DNA of 30,847 nucleotides, from contig CALAEY010000096.1 of the NCBI GenBank assembly GCA_937891085.1, positions 1-30,847 of the forward strand, given 5' to 3'. The notes below the pieces were generated by a model that was not told the DNA's origin, ran no database searches, and worked only from the letters and a program-made list of their open reading frames with translations. The stretch is from an uncultured Prevotellaceae bacterium (GTDB taxonomy: Bacteria > Bacteroidota > Bacteroidia > Bacteroidales > Bacteroidaceae). Shown here piece by piece: positions 8,801 through 16,858 of this stretch; position 1 is the stretch's first letter, and each line of letters opens with the position of its first letter. Position numbers and translations under genes: made by a program.

Positions 8801-9197
8801 GAACGGCAGGCGGAGCTGCATTAAAGGTAGGATCGGCTTTAGAGAGTAATCCAAGGAGTATGGGCGGGATCGGTTTCCCAGTGAGCGAACGCTCAAAGAA
8901 GGCCAGCGTCTTCACATCACGCAGCAGGGACTCCCGTTTGGGTTCCTCCTGCTTGTTGAGTATGGCATTGGAAGTAAGGCGGAACGTATGCAGGCGATTC
9001 TGGGCAGAGAGACTGAGACTCAGCTTCACTGCCACATAGTTGATGCGAGCCGCAAGATCGGCTTTCGGGAAAGCCTCCCCTTCCATCTGCGAAAGGCAAA
9101 GCTCCTCCAGCAACTCACGCAACTGCCTATACGCTGCCTTCAGTTCGGAGTCCTGACAAGTAGCTGCGGTGAGCAGCGTGTCATAGACTGTCGACAT
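5835..9197 (-). CDS. Dna2-like protein: PD-(D/E)XK nuclease region fused to SF1 (Upf1/Dna2-type) helicase
   Basis: The 1120-residue product joins two machines. Around residues 346-380 is a PD-(D/E)XK nuclease signature: GRLDYM with Asp349, then Glu360-x-Lys362 (IEMKSGK), followed by a Q-x-x-LYQ helix (QMQLYQAV). The C-terminal half is a superfamily 1B helicase: Walker A GPPGTGKT at 707-714, Walker B DEAT at 824-827, GDHKQLPAV (motif III), ITPYRSQI, ERYQGSERDVII (motif V) and NVALTRARRQLFI (motif VI). This order is that of Dna2-type nuclease-helicases, which process DNA flaps and broken ends. I see no obvious Cas4-like cysteine cluster around the nuclease. The gene starts 17 bases inside tatC and is the last of a likely minus-strand operon. 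A role in repair is the simplest reading; defence against foreign DNA is possible but unsupported by neighbours. Confidence 0.85.
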   Translation of the reverse strand: MSTVYDTLLTAATCQDSELKAAYRQLRELLEELCLSQMEGEAFPKADLAARINYVAVKLSLSLSAQNRLHTFRLTSNAILNKQEEPKRESLLRDVKTLAFFERSLTGKPIPPILLGLLSKADPTFNAAPPAVRTVTRMRVSYSHKDEQFLYVQSLDAPQEALLRVRYGIDDVNAEFEETVPLLWPLAILNLLDVGIDADGVLTPGVIVLEPDYLLDISALAECFKEYGHHPANYLMSRLSLREKTSSMLLGDIANLFLDEWIYAKEAPDFQTCMRKAFRKYPLELVTCEELNDAAKEKDFFTQCKLQFLNIQQIVEHTFLAEGYQLQKADAVLEPSFICEALGLQGRLDYMQRDMNAFIEMKSGKAEEYKVRGKILLKENHQVQMQLYQAVLEYSMGKSHYQTRAYLLYSRYPYLYPARPSWALLRRVINLRNQIVATEYTIQQKHDVAYTAQCLAKVNPEELRQNEVGENFWKQYLLPQTSWLQERLTALSDLERSYFYTLYLFITKELYTSKAGGSLYDMQRGAASLWLSTLEEKEEAGEIVCDLELIENQSASEQKPFVRLRKKQAAGTDALPNFRQGDSVVLYQRNVPTDNVTCQQVFKGNLEDFSDDLLTIRLRMPQRNPKVLPASSLYAIERDYMDTSFTMMFKGLAAFLSASKERRSLLLGQSAPRHDEALEAQIAAATDDFKRISLKAQAARDYFMLIGPPGTGKTSKALRTMVEDFHREGKTILLLSYTNRAVDEICKMLEHISPLPDYIRIGSELTCEEAYRPHLFENVLDGLNRRKEVKNRLECCRIFVGTVSTLSSKTEIFHLKQFDVTLIDEATQILEPQLLGLLCARRPDGREAIGKFVLIGDHKQLPAVVQQDSASSAVTDPALQAIGLFNLKDSLFERLYRGASDEYCFDMLCKQGRMHGQVSDFANRAFYESKLEPVGLPHQQDVLTVAPGLQGIDMAWVLDRRVVFLPSVAEPPLQSCKRNHSEAALVARLARAVYKQYTIQSEFDPLQTLGIITPYRSQIALIRQELAALGIADVLHITVDTVERYQGSERDVIIYSCCMNRMRQVDQLACLTEDHGVQIDRKLNVALTRARRQLFITGVPEILGHSPIYSQLMEWAGSHL

Positions 9198-10929
9198 CGT
9201 AGCGAATGCGACTTACGTCAATAATCGGTTTGATGTTCTTCTTAGCCTCCTCTAATGCTTCCCTTCGAGCCAGTTCGCTGGCCACTTCCTCAGCCCTGCG
9301 GATAGCTTCATTGGCAGCCTCGGCAGCTTTCTTGGCAGCCTCCATAGCCTCTTCGGCAGCGTGCTGAGCCAACTGTGCAGCGGCATCAGCAGCTTGTTGG
9401 GCAGCTCTGGCAGAGGCACGGGCGCTCTCCAGGAAATCATCCATGCTGACCACCGTCTGTACCACGTCAGGAACCACAGGCGGTTCTTTATAAGGAGCAG
9501 AAGGATCTAGTGGCATGGTGTCTGTGAAACCAGTACCCCACATGTCGTCTCCACCATCGACGAACTGATCTTCTGGTCGTACGTAGAGTTTCTCATATGG
9601 AGCCACGCCATCGGCATACGTTGTTTCACCAGCAGTTGTTTCAGAAGGCGTTGTTTCTGCTGATGGAGCCGCATTTTCAGTTACGGCTTTTTCAACGGAT
9701 TTCGTTTCCTCAGTAGGAGGCGTTTGCTTAGGTACCTGACGTACTTTCAGTTCATCGTCTTCAAGGTAATACTCATCCTCATACTCTATTTCTGGCTCAA
9801 CAGGTGCTGTATTCACAACAGGAGGTTCTGCCTCTGGCGTAAACTCACTCTCCTCTGGGAACTCCATCGGTTTCGTGGCAGCAGTCTCATCAGCTGGTCC
9901 TGTTTCTGGAGCAGCCTCTTGCGGAGTTTCCGTGTCTCCACTGACTGCATCGGTAGCTTCTGTTTCCGACTTAGTCTCTGCATTCTCCTCATCCTTAGCA
10001 GGCAAAGCCTTGGTGTCTTCTGCTTTCTTTCCCACCAATTTATTCTCCTTGCCTTCGCTGCTCTCTGCCTTTGCCTCTTTTTCCTTTGGCTTATCAGCTT
10101 CCTCTTCCTCCTCCTCATCGTCAGTATCCTTCTTGACCATGAAGATACTTAGTTCATAGAGCATGTATAGCGGAAGCGATACCGCAGAGAGGGTGAAAGG
10201 ATCGCCTGTAGGAGTGATGACTGCAGCAAAAATCACGATCAGCAAGATAGCATGACGGCGGTATTCACGCAGGAAACTACGTGTCACCAAGCCTATCAAT
10301 GAGAGCAGCCAAGTGACCAGCGGAAGCTCGAAAGCCACACCCATCATGAGTACCAGCATCATGAAGTTGTCGATGTAAGAATTGAGTGAAATCTCATTCT
10401 CAATCGCAGCACTCAGTTGGTAGGTAGAGAGGAATCGCAGTGCCAAAGGGAAAATCAAGAAATAACCCACAGCAACGCCGAGGAAGAAGAATACGGTACC
10501 CAGAGAGAAAGCCTTACGTACACCTTTCAGCTCATTAGGATAGAGGGCTGGACGCACGAAACGCCAAATCTCGTAAACCAAGTAAGGTGCCGTGACCACC
10601 ACAGCCATAAGAAAAGATGTAGTAATGTGGGTAAAGAACTGCGAAGCCAGGTTGATGTTCTGCAAGTGAACTTCAAAATCGTCTTGAGTAAAGAACGGAT
10701 CTGTCAAATGCAGTTGCAAACCTATCCAACGCAGTAAATCATAGAGCACGAAGTCACTGTAGCAAGGTGCCAAGATGATCTTATCAAAGAAATCGGGCAT
10801 GATGATAAAGAAGCCCACGGCCAATATCACCCATGCACAAATGACTCGGAACAACAACCAGCGCAACACGTCCAGGTGGTCCCAAAAACTAAGTTCTCTC
10901 TCTTCTATGATTTGCTTTACAATACCCAT
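9181..10929 (-). CDS. tatC: Sec-independent translocase TatC with a long acidic/alanine-rich C-terminal tail
   Basis: TatC is the receptor of the twin-arginine system that exports folded proteins across the inner membrane. Residues 1 to about 268 form a normal six-helix TatC: SFWDHLDVLRW at the start, FLMAVVVTAPYLVYEIWRFVRPALYP in the middle, and ITPTGDPFTLSAVSLPLYMLYE at the end. The position matching Glu15 of E. coli TatC (HLIELR), important for signal recognition, is Val in HLDVLR. After the last helix come some 310 extra residues: a Glu-rich stretch (DDEEEEEE), a Pro/Thr/Glu-rich low-complexity region, and an Ala/Glu-rich helical segment of about 75 residues (from SMDDFLESARASARA) ending in IIDVSRIRYDVDSL. 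The usual family length is about 250-280. The tail should face the cytoplasm. tatA lies immediately upstream, and the helicase gene overlaps the end by 17 bases. Confidence 0.92.
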   Translation of the reverse strand: MGIVKQIIEERELSFWDHLDVLRWLLFRVICAWVILAVGFFIIMPDFFDKIILAPCYSDFVLYDLLRWIGLQLHLTDPFFTQDDFEVHLQNINLASQFFTHITTSFLMAVVVTAPYLVYEIWRFVRPALYPNELKGVRKAFSLGTVFFFLGVAVGYFLIFPLALRFLSTYQLSAAIENEISLNSYIDNFMMLVLMMGVAFELPLVTWLLSLIGLVTRSFLREYRRHAILLIVIFAAVITPTGDPFTLSAVSLPLYMLYELSIFMVKKDTDDEEEEEEADKPKEKEAKAESSEGKENKLVGKKAEDTKALPAKDEENAETKSETEATDAVSGDTETPQEAAPETGPADETAATKPMEFPEESEFTPEAEPPVVNTAPVEPEIEYEDEYYLEDDELKVRQVPKQTPPTEETKSVEKAVTENAAPSAETTPSETTAGETTYADGVAPYEKLYVRPEDQFVDGGDDMWGTGFTDTMPLDPSAPYKEPPVVPDVVQTVVSMDDFLESARASARAAQQAADAAAQLAQHAAEEAMEAAKKAAEAANEAIRRAEEVASELARREALEEAKKNIKPIIDVSRIRYDVDSL

Positions 10930-10962
10930 CTTTTCAGCTTATTAGCATATTAGTACGACAAC

Positions 10963-10999
10963 GTGTTGGTGTGAAAGCCATCGGCCAACACACCAAAAC
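10963..10999 (-). other. Inverted repeat between tatA and tatC
   Basis: GTGTTGGTGTG (10963-10973) pairs with CACACCAAAAC (10989-10999): eight central base pairs, one mismatch, two outer pairs, and a 15-base loop. It sits in the 93-base gap between the two tat genes. It may stabilise or attenuate the shared mRNA so that TatA exceeds TatC; there is no T-run of a classic terminator. Confidence 0.55.
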
Positions 11000-11022
11000 G
11001 CCAACACGCTCTAACGCTATAG

Positions 11023-11244
11023 TTATTTCTTCTTATCCTCTTCGTCTTTCTTCTCCAGTTCCTTGGCAGCATCATCAATCTCAGCCTTAGCCTCGTTGAC
11101 GCCATCCTTGAACATCTTCACACCTTTACCCAAACCCTTCATCAGCTCAGGAATCTTCTTACCACCGAAGAGCAACAGTACAATCACGAGGATGATAATC
11201 CACTCTGAACCCGTAGGCATTCCAAATAAAATCAAGTTCTCCAT
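11023..11244 (-). CDS. tatA: Twin-arginine translocase subunit TatA/TatE
   Basis: The 73-residue product has the TatA architecture: a short periplasmic start, one membrane helix (SEWIIILVIVLLLFGGKKIPEL) with the FGGKKIPEL hinge, an amphipathic helix (MKGLGKGVKMFKDGVNEAKAEI) and a charged Lys/Glu tail. TatA oligomers form the transport path recruited by TatC after substrate binding. Only this one TatA-like gene is visible and no TatB is adjacent, as is common in Bacteroidetes where a single TatA may serve both roles. The gene follows murF-alr by 31 bases and precedes tatC on the same strand. Confidence 0.93.
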   Translation of the reverse strand: MENLILFGMPTGSEWIIILVIVLLLFGGKKIPELMKGLGKGVKMFKDGVNEAKAEIDDAAKELEKKDEEDKKK

Positions 11245-11275
11245 AATTCTATAAATTTAGTTGTTAATAATTATT

Positions 11276-13774
11276 TTAGTCTTGGTAATAAACGCGTTTC
11301 ACACGGGTGCTCACACTGGTTAGCACCTCGTAAGGGATGGTGTCGAGTGCATCACTGAGCACTCGCACTGGCAGATAATCTCCGAAGATCTCCACCATGT
11401 CGCCTTCCTTGCAGTCGATATCCGTCACATCAATCATGCACACATCCATACAGATGTTTCCCACATACTTGGCCTTCTGACCGTTGACCAAACAATAGGC
11501 ATTTCCTCGGCCCAGATGACGGTTCAGCCCATCGGCATAGCCGATTGGAATGGCAGCAATACGCGATGTGCGCTTCAGCTGTCCCTTGCGGCTGTATCCC
11601 ACCGTTTCATCTACAGGCACCTCATGGATCTGCAGGATGGTGGTCTTCAGTGTGCTGATATTATGCAGTGTGCCGTTATTGATAGGATTGATGCCGTATA
11701 GGCCCAACCCCAAGCGTACCATGTCATACTGCGCCTCTGGGAAGCGCTCTATGCCAGCCGTATTGCAGAGATGACGCAGGATCTTATGCGCGAAAGCCGC
11801 CTGCAAGGCACTGGATGCCTTATCAAACACCTCTATCTGATGACGTGTGAAGGCATCGAACTGTGGAGAGTCACTTCCCACGAAATGCGAGAATACGGAA
11901 CGAGGCATCACGGCATTTTGCGCTTTCAGCCGTGCAATCAAGGCAGGAATTTCTTCAGGGAGGAAGCCAAGGCGATGCATGCCCGTATCTAGCTTGATGT
12001 GGATAGGGAAGTTGGTCACGCCTTCCTTCTCAGCAGCCTTCACCAACTCATCCAAGAGGTGGAAGCTATAGACTTCGGGCTCCAGGTGATAGTCGAACAT
12101 GGTCTTGAAAGCCGTGAGCTCTGGGTTCATAATGAGGATGTTGGCAGTGATGCCCGCTTTCCTCAGCTCCGAACCTTCATCAGCCACAGCCACAGCCAGA
12201 TAGTCTACCCTGTGCTCTTGCAGCGTCTTTGCCACTTCATAAGAACCTGCTCCATAGGCCGATGCCTTCACCATGCACACCATCTTTGTCTCTGGTTTCA
12301 AGAAACTGCGATAGTGATTCAGATTGGCAATCATCGCTCCGAGATTCACTTCCAGTATGGTTTCATGCACTTTCTTCTCCAGCAATTCCGTCAGGGCATC
12401 GAAGCCGAACTTACGCGCACCCTTGATAAGGATGATCTCGTCTTTCAGTTCCAGTTGATGATGCTGTATGGCATCAAGCAAGGCAGACGTATGCTCGAAG
12501 AACTGACGTTCTGGTATCTTAGCAAAGCCAGCAGCAGCCTCATTGATCTCACGCCCTACTCCAATGATGCGCTCCACGCCATAGGTTTCTGCCAACTGAG
12601 CCACCTTCTTATAAAGCGAAGCCGATTCCCAACCGGTCTCGAGTAAGTCGCTCAGCACCAAAGTGCGTTTCAGTTGATGACTGGCAGAGCGACGACGGAG
12701 GAAGTCGAGCGCAATATCCAAAGAAGCCAAGTCGCTGTTGTAGCTATCATTGATCAGCAGGCAACCGTCTTTTCCCTCTTTCACTTCCAGTCGCATAGCC
12801 ACTGGCTCCAGAGCCTCCAGACCTTTCAGCAAATCTGAGGAGATTTCCTTGCGCAGCAACAGGTAGGCCGCCAAGCAATGCAGGGAGTTCTCGATAGAAG
12901 CATCATCGATGAAAGGTAGCGTATAACTGGCCTCAAAATCATGCAGATAGGTAAATCTGATCTTGGTTGAAGTATCGCCTTTCACCACCTCATTGACGTA
13001 GAGCAGGGCTTCCGGATCCTTGCGGCTCCATGCCATCTGCCTGGTGGATAGGATAGATTCCTGTACACACTGACTGATCAGTTCGTCATCGGCATTGTAG
13101 ATGATAACCTCACTTTCACGGAAAAGCTTCAATTTCTCCATGCACTTCTGACGGAGGTCTGCGAAATTCTCCTGATGAGCGCCTCCAATATTGGTCAGCA
13201 CGCCGATGGTTGGCTTGATGATATCTGCCAATGCATCCATCTCTCCAGGTTTAGAGATGCCCGCTTCGAAGATACCTACTTCCGTCTGCTCATCAAGGCC
13301 CCATACGGAGAGCGGCACACCGACCTGCGAATTGTAGCTGCGCGGAGAGCGCACCACCTTATGCCCGCCTTTGCTGAGCAACTGGTAGAGCCATTCTTTC
13401 GCCATTGTCTTGCCATTGCTGCCCGTGATGCCCACTATCGGACATTGGTACCTACGGCGATGATATTCTGCCAAGGTCTGCAAGGCTTGCAACGGATGAT
13501 TCACTACCAATAAGTTAGCCCCCGACAGGCTATCGGGTTTCAGCAGAGCGAGTCCTTCTTCACTCACCACAAAGTTCCTCACTCCTCTATCGTAAAGCTG
13601 GGGAATGAAGCGCGCTCCGTTGTTTCTTGCCGTCTGCAGGGCAAAAAACAAGGTCTGCTCCGGACTTGTGGTCATCGACCTACTATCTGTCAGCAGCCAT
13701 TCGATGCTGTGCGTCGTATCTCCCAGACGCTTGGCACCTATGATTTGCGCTATTTTTCCAATTTCGTAAGGCAT
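11276..13774 (-). CDS. Bifunctional MurF ligase-alanine racemase fusion
   Basis: The 832-residue product makes and attaches D-alanine for peptidoglycan. The N-terminal MurF half (about residues 1-455) adds D-Ala-D-Ala to UDP-MurNAc-tripeptide; its ATP loop is GSNGKT at 118-123, and SYNSQVGVPLSV follows. The C-terminal half (from about 465) is a PLP-dependent alanine racemase: Lys503 in MVKASAYGAG holds PLP, and Tyr727 in VGYSRKG is the second catalytic base. The linker falls at about EKKVHETILEVNL. This fusion is characteristic of Bacteroidetes and couples D-Ala production to its use. Both halves appear intact. Its first 25 bases overlap the GSCFA gene, and tatA follows after 31 bases. Confidence 0.93.
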   Translation of the reverse strand: MPYEIGKIAQIIGAKRLGDTTHSIEWLLTDSRSMTTSPEQTLFFALQTARNNGARFIPQLYDRGVRNFVVSEEGLALLKPDSLSGANLLVVNHPLQALQTLAEYHRRRYQCPIVGITGSNGKTMAKEWLYQLLSKGGHKVVRSPRSYNSQVGVPLSVWGLDEQTEVGIFEAGISKPGEMDALADIIKPTIGVLTNIGGAHQENFADLRQKCMEKLKLFRESEVIIYNADDELISQCVQESILSTRQMAWSRKDPEALLYVNEVVKGDTSTKIRFTYLHDFEASYTLPFIDDASIENSLHCLAAYLLLRKEISSDLLKGLEALEPVAMRLEVKEGKDGCLLINDSYNSDLASLDIALDFLRRRSASHQLKRTLVLSDLLETGWESASLYKKVAQLAETYGVERIIGVGREINEAAAGFAKIPERQFFEHTSALLDAIQHHQLELKDEIILIKGARKFGFDALTELLEKKVHETILEVNLGAMIANLNHYRSFLKPETKMVCMVKASAYGAGSYEVAKTLQEHRVDYLAVAVADEGSELRKAGITANILIMNPELTAFKTMFDYHLEPEVYSFHLLDELVKAAEKEGVTNFPIHIKLDTGMHRLGFLPEEIPALIARLKAQNAVMPRSVFSHFVGSDSPQFDAFTRHQIEVFDKASSALQAAFAHKILRHLCNTAGIERFPEAQYDMVRLGLGLYGINPINNGTLHNISTLKTTILQIHEVPVDETVGYSRKGQLKRTSRIAAIPIGYADGLNRHLGRGNAYCLVNGQKAKYVGNICMDVCMIDVTDIDCKEGDMVEIFGDYLPVRVLSDALDTIPYEVLTSVSTRVKRVYYQD

Positions 13775-14739
13775 TCTTTCCTTTCCTCTTTAAAATCCAG
13801 CTGCGGATACTTCTCCGTGAGTTGGTCTATTTTTTCTATCAATTTCTTCAAAAAATCCTTGTATGTCTCAGCATCTCCGTGCAGCGGCCGATGATTCAGC
13901 ATGCGCATGATGCCTTCCACTTCCTTCACTTGTCCTTGCGTCTCACGGCTCATGCAATGCTCCATGAAACGCTCCCACATCAGCCGCTCTGCCACTTCTG
14001 ACGGATGCACCATGTCGGCCGCATAGTAGCGATAGTCTCTCCACTCGTCCATCATCATCTCATAAGCTGGGAAATAGTGTACACGCTTACTCTGGAGCCG
14101 CGTCTGAAGTTCATCTACCGCTAAAAGCAAGGTAGACTTACTAAGTTGGTTCGCATGAAGGCCGTCTCTGACATGGCGGATAGGGCTGACAGTAAATGTC
14201 ACTTCCATGTCAGCATTCTCAACGAGCATTCCTGACAGCAATTCTGCATAATCATCAACTATTTCTCCAACTTCAAGACACCTTCTTTTGAACTCAGATT
14301 CTTGGCGTTTATGACAATTTGACACGACACGCCCCCCTTCTTCATATACCCAAGCGGTGCCAAACGTGATGAACAAGTGTATCAAAGAACGAAGGTACTG
14401 GGATGCCTGACTGATGCGCTCGTTTATAAGTCGCAATGTCTCAGCTTGTTGCGGCGAAGAGAAATCTCCGTGATGCATCCCGCTGTGCCAGCATCCATTA
14501 TAAAAGAACAAATCTTGTGCCGAATATCGCTTTTCTGCCAAAATTTCGCGCAGTGCCCTGCTGATAGAGAGCGGATTGTATAGTGTTCCGTATGGATTCA
14601 CGTCACAACGGAACTTGGCATCCACCAGCCTGCTGCCCAATCTGTCGGCGAAGCAAGAACCCAGCATCATTATCCCATCCGCATAGGTCAGTTTGGGAAG
14701 CGAGGCGGGCATTTCCACAGGTGTGAAGAGTTTCATCAT
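13750..14739 (-). CDS. GSCFA domain-containing protein
   Basis: The 329-residue product contains the family-defining GSCFA signature near the start (MMLGSCFADRLGSRL) and follows it with NPYGTLYNPLSI and, later, MVHPSEVAERLMWERF. GSCFA proteins resemble SGNH/GDSL esterases: the Ser of GSCFA and the Asp/His of the VHPS segment would be the catalytic residues. The substrate is unknown in the family, though polysaccharide or cell wall esters are plausible. In this window it heads a run with murF-alr and the tat genes, overlapping murF-alr by 25 bases, which hints at an envelope role. No signal peptide is visible. Two adjacent ATGs (14739 and 14736) are equivalent starts. Confidence 0.87.
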   Translation of the reverse strand: MMKLFTPVEMPASLPKLTYADGIMMLGSCFADRLGSRLVDAKFRCDVNPYGTLYNPLSISRALREILAEKRYSAQDLFFYNGCWHSGMHHGDFSSPQQAETLRLINERISQASQYLRSLIHLFITFGTAWVYEEGGRVVSNCHKRQESEFKRRCLEVGEIVDDYAELLSGMLVENADMEVTFTVSPIRHVRDGLHANQLSKSTLLLAVDELQTRLQSKRVHYFPAYEMMMDEWRDYRYYAADMVHPSEVAERLMWERFMEHCMSRETQGQVKEVEGIMRMLNHRPLHGDAETYKDFLKKLIEKIDQLTEKYPQLDFKEERKECLTKLEK

Positions 14740-14773
14740 GCGGCTCCAAGTTTTTCTTTTATATTACATCCGA

Positions 14774-14781
14774 CAAAGATA
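14774..14781 (-). promoter_or_regulatory. -7 box of the promoter for the GSCFA-murF-alr-tat run
   Basis: The minus strand reads TATCTTTG at 14781-14774, about 35 bases before the ATG at 14739. About 20 bases further upstream lies a T-rich stretch that could stand in for the -33 box but lacks the G of TTTG. Confidence 0.5.
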
Positions 14782-14887
14782 GTGTATTTTTTTCACAGTT
14801 AGGAAAAAAAATCTACGCAACTGCGGAAAAAGACTCGGTCAACTGCTTAAAAATAAGTTCTTCTCTCCGAGTATGTATTTTTTTTAT

Positions 14888-14895
14888 TATCTTCG
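14888..14895 (+). promoter_or_regulatory. Candidate -7 box for dxs
   Basis: TATCTTCG differs from TAnnTTTG at one base, lies 24 bases before the dxs ATG, and is identical to the box at 22008-22015. No convincing -33 box is present at the right distance. The 180-base gap to the divergent GSCFA gene holds nothing else I can identify. Confidence 0.4.
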
Positions 14896-14919
14896 CAGCA
14901 TAAATGTGACAGATTACAC

Positions 14920-16827
14920 ATGAGTGACAAGATAGAAAAACATCATTTACTGAACGATATAAATGTGCCGGCAGACCTGCGCAAGCTGAAAGTCAGCCAG
15001 TTGCCCGAAGTCTGCAAGGAGCTTCGTGATGACATCATCAAGGAGGTTTCTTGCAATCCAGGGCACTTTGCAGCCAGCCTTGGCACGGTGGAACTGACTG
15101 TGGCTCTGCACTATGTATTCCAGACACCTTACGACCGCATCGTGTGGGATGTGGGGCATCAGGCCTATGGGCACAAGATTCTCACAGGCCGCAGAGAGGC
15201 CTTCTCCACCAATCGCAAACTGGGAGGCATCCGTCCTTTCCCTTCCCCGATGGAAAGCGAATATGATACGTTTGCGTGCGGACATGCCAGCAATTCCATC
15301 TCGGCAGCACTCGGCATGGCTGTGGCTGCTCAGATATTGGGAGAGAAGGATCGCCATGTAGTGGCAGTCATCGGTGATGGCAGCATGAGCGGAGGACTGG
15401 CGTTTGAAGGACTCAACAACGTGTCGAGCAACCCGAACGACCTGCTTATCATCTTGAATGACAACAACATGTCTATAGACAACAGTGTGGGAGGCATGAA
15501 GGAATACCTGCTGAACCTCACCACCACTGAGGGCTATAATAATATAAGGTATAAGGCTTCGAAGGTTTTGCAAAAGATGGGCTTGATGGATGAAGACCGC
15601 CGTAAGTCGCTCATCCGTCTGGGGAATAGTCTGAAGAGCACCATCGCACAGCAACAGAACATCTTCGAGGGCATGAACATACGCTACTTCGGCCCTATCA
15701 ATGGGCACGATGTGCAGAACTTAGTGCGCGTCTTGAAGCAGCTTAAAGAGATGAAGGGACCTAAGCTCCTGCATCTGCATACCAAGAAGGGAAAGGGCTT
15801 CGAGCCTGCAGAGAAGGATCCTGCAGCTTGGCATGCCGCAGGAAAATTCGATCCCAAGACGGGAGAGCAGCAGCATGAAGATACCAAAGGACTGCCCCCT
15901 AAGTTCCAAGAGGTCTTCGGACATACGCTCGTGGAACTGGCGAAGCAGAATCCGCGCATCGTGGGCATCACGCCTGCCATGCCGTCTGGCAGTTCGATGA
16001 ACATGCTGATGGATGCCATGCCTGGCAGGGCTTTCGATGTGGGCATTGCCGAGGGGCATGCAGCTACCTTCGCAGGTGGCTTGGCCAAAGAAGGATTGCA
16101 GCCGTTCCTCAGCATCTATTCATCGTTTATGCAACGAGCTTTTGACAACATCGTGCATGACATAGCCCTGCTCCGTCTTCCTGTGGTCATCTGCTTAGAT
16201 CGAGCAGGATTGGTGGGCGAAGACGGTCCTACGCATCATGGCATGCTGGATATGGCCATCCTGCGCTCAGTGCCAAACCTTACCATCGCCTCCCCCATGA
16301 ATGAGCATGAGCTTCGGAAGCTGATGTACACGGCACAACTGCCTGACAAAGGGCCGTTTGTGATTCGCTATCCTCGAGGCAGAGGGGTATTGGCAGATTG
16401 GCACTGTGCCTTGGAAGAGATTCCTGTGGGTAAAGGGCGGAAGTTGAAAGACGGAACAGACGTAGCCGTACTAAGCATAGGCCCTATTGGCTATCAAGCC
16501 GTGAAAGCCATAGAGCAGGCAGAGGCAGAGACGGGCATGAGTATTGCCCACTATGACCTGCGTTTTTTGAAACCACTTGACGAGGAGTTGCTTACGGAAG
16601 TAGGACAGTGCTTCAAGCGCATCATCACTGTAGAAGACGGGGCTGTGACAGGTGGTATGGGAAGTGCCGTCTTGGAGTTCATGAATGCCCACGGATTCAC
16701 CCCACCCGTAGAACGTCTGGGCATCCCCGACATGTTTGTGGAGCACGGCAAGGTGTCCGAGCTCTACAAGATCTGCGGCATCGATGCCGAAAGCATCCAT
16801 GCCAAAATTAAAAAATTAAAATATTAA
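14920..16827 (+). CDS. dxs: 1-deoxy-D-xylulose-5-phosphate synthase
   Basis: Dxs condenses pyruvate and glyceraldehyde 3-phosphate in the first step of the MEP isoprenoid pathway and also feeds thiamine and pyridoxal synthesis. The 635-residue product has DVGHQAYGHK, the thiamine diphosphate motif GDGSMSGG (Gly152 onwards) continuing to NDNNMSID, and the transketolase pyrimidine-binding and C-terminal regions with RAGLVGEDGPTHHG and IRYPRG. Length and motifs are complete. The next gene, trkA, starts 31 bases downstream on the same strand, so the three genes to trkH may be co-transcribed. Confidence 0.95.
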   Translation: MSDKIEKHHLLNDINVPADLRKLKVSQLPEVCKELRDDIIKEVSCNPGHFAASLGTVELTVALHYVFQTPYDRIVWDVGHQAYGHKILTGRREAFSTNRKLGGIRPFPSPMESEYDTFACGHASNSISAALGMAVAAQILGEKDRHVVAVIGDGSMSGGLAFEGLNNVSSNPNDLLIILNDNNMSIDNSVGGMKEYLLNLTTTEGYNNIRYKASKVLQKMGLMDEDRRKSLIRLGNSLKSTIAQQQNIFEGMNIRYFGPINGHDVQNLVRVLKQLKEMKGPKLLHLHTKKGKGFEPAEKDPAAWHAAGKFDPKTGEQQHEDTKGLPPKFQEVFGHTLVELAKQNPRIVGITPAMPSGSSMNMLMDAMPGRAFDVGIAEGHAATFAGGLAKEGLQPFLSIYSSFMQRAFDNIVHDIALLRLPVVICLDRAGLVGEDGPTHHGMLDMAILRSVPNLTIASPMNEHELRKLMYTAQLPDKGPFVIRYPRGRGVLADWHCALEEIPVGKGRKLKDGTDVAVLSIGPIGYQAVKAIEQAEAETGMSIAHYDLRFLKPLDEELLTEVGQCFKRIITVEDGAVTGGMGSAVLEFMNAHGFTPPVERLGIPDMFVEHGKVSELYKICGIDAESIHAKIKKLKY

Positions 16828-16858
16828 AGCATTTTTGCATCTTTGCATCTTAAAAGTT

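Noticed and set aside
5835..9197. A phage defence role for the nuclease-helicase
   Set aside because: Domain order fits a Dna2-like repair protein, and the neighbours are envelope and housekeeping genes rather than defence genes.
9813..10159. Overlapping open frames on both strands within the TatC tail region
   Set aside because: They arise from the low-complexity Glu/Ala/Lys coding sequence and encode only Arg-, Leu- or Ser-rich low-complexity strings.
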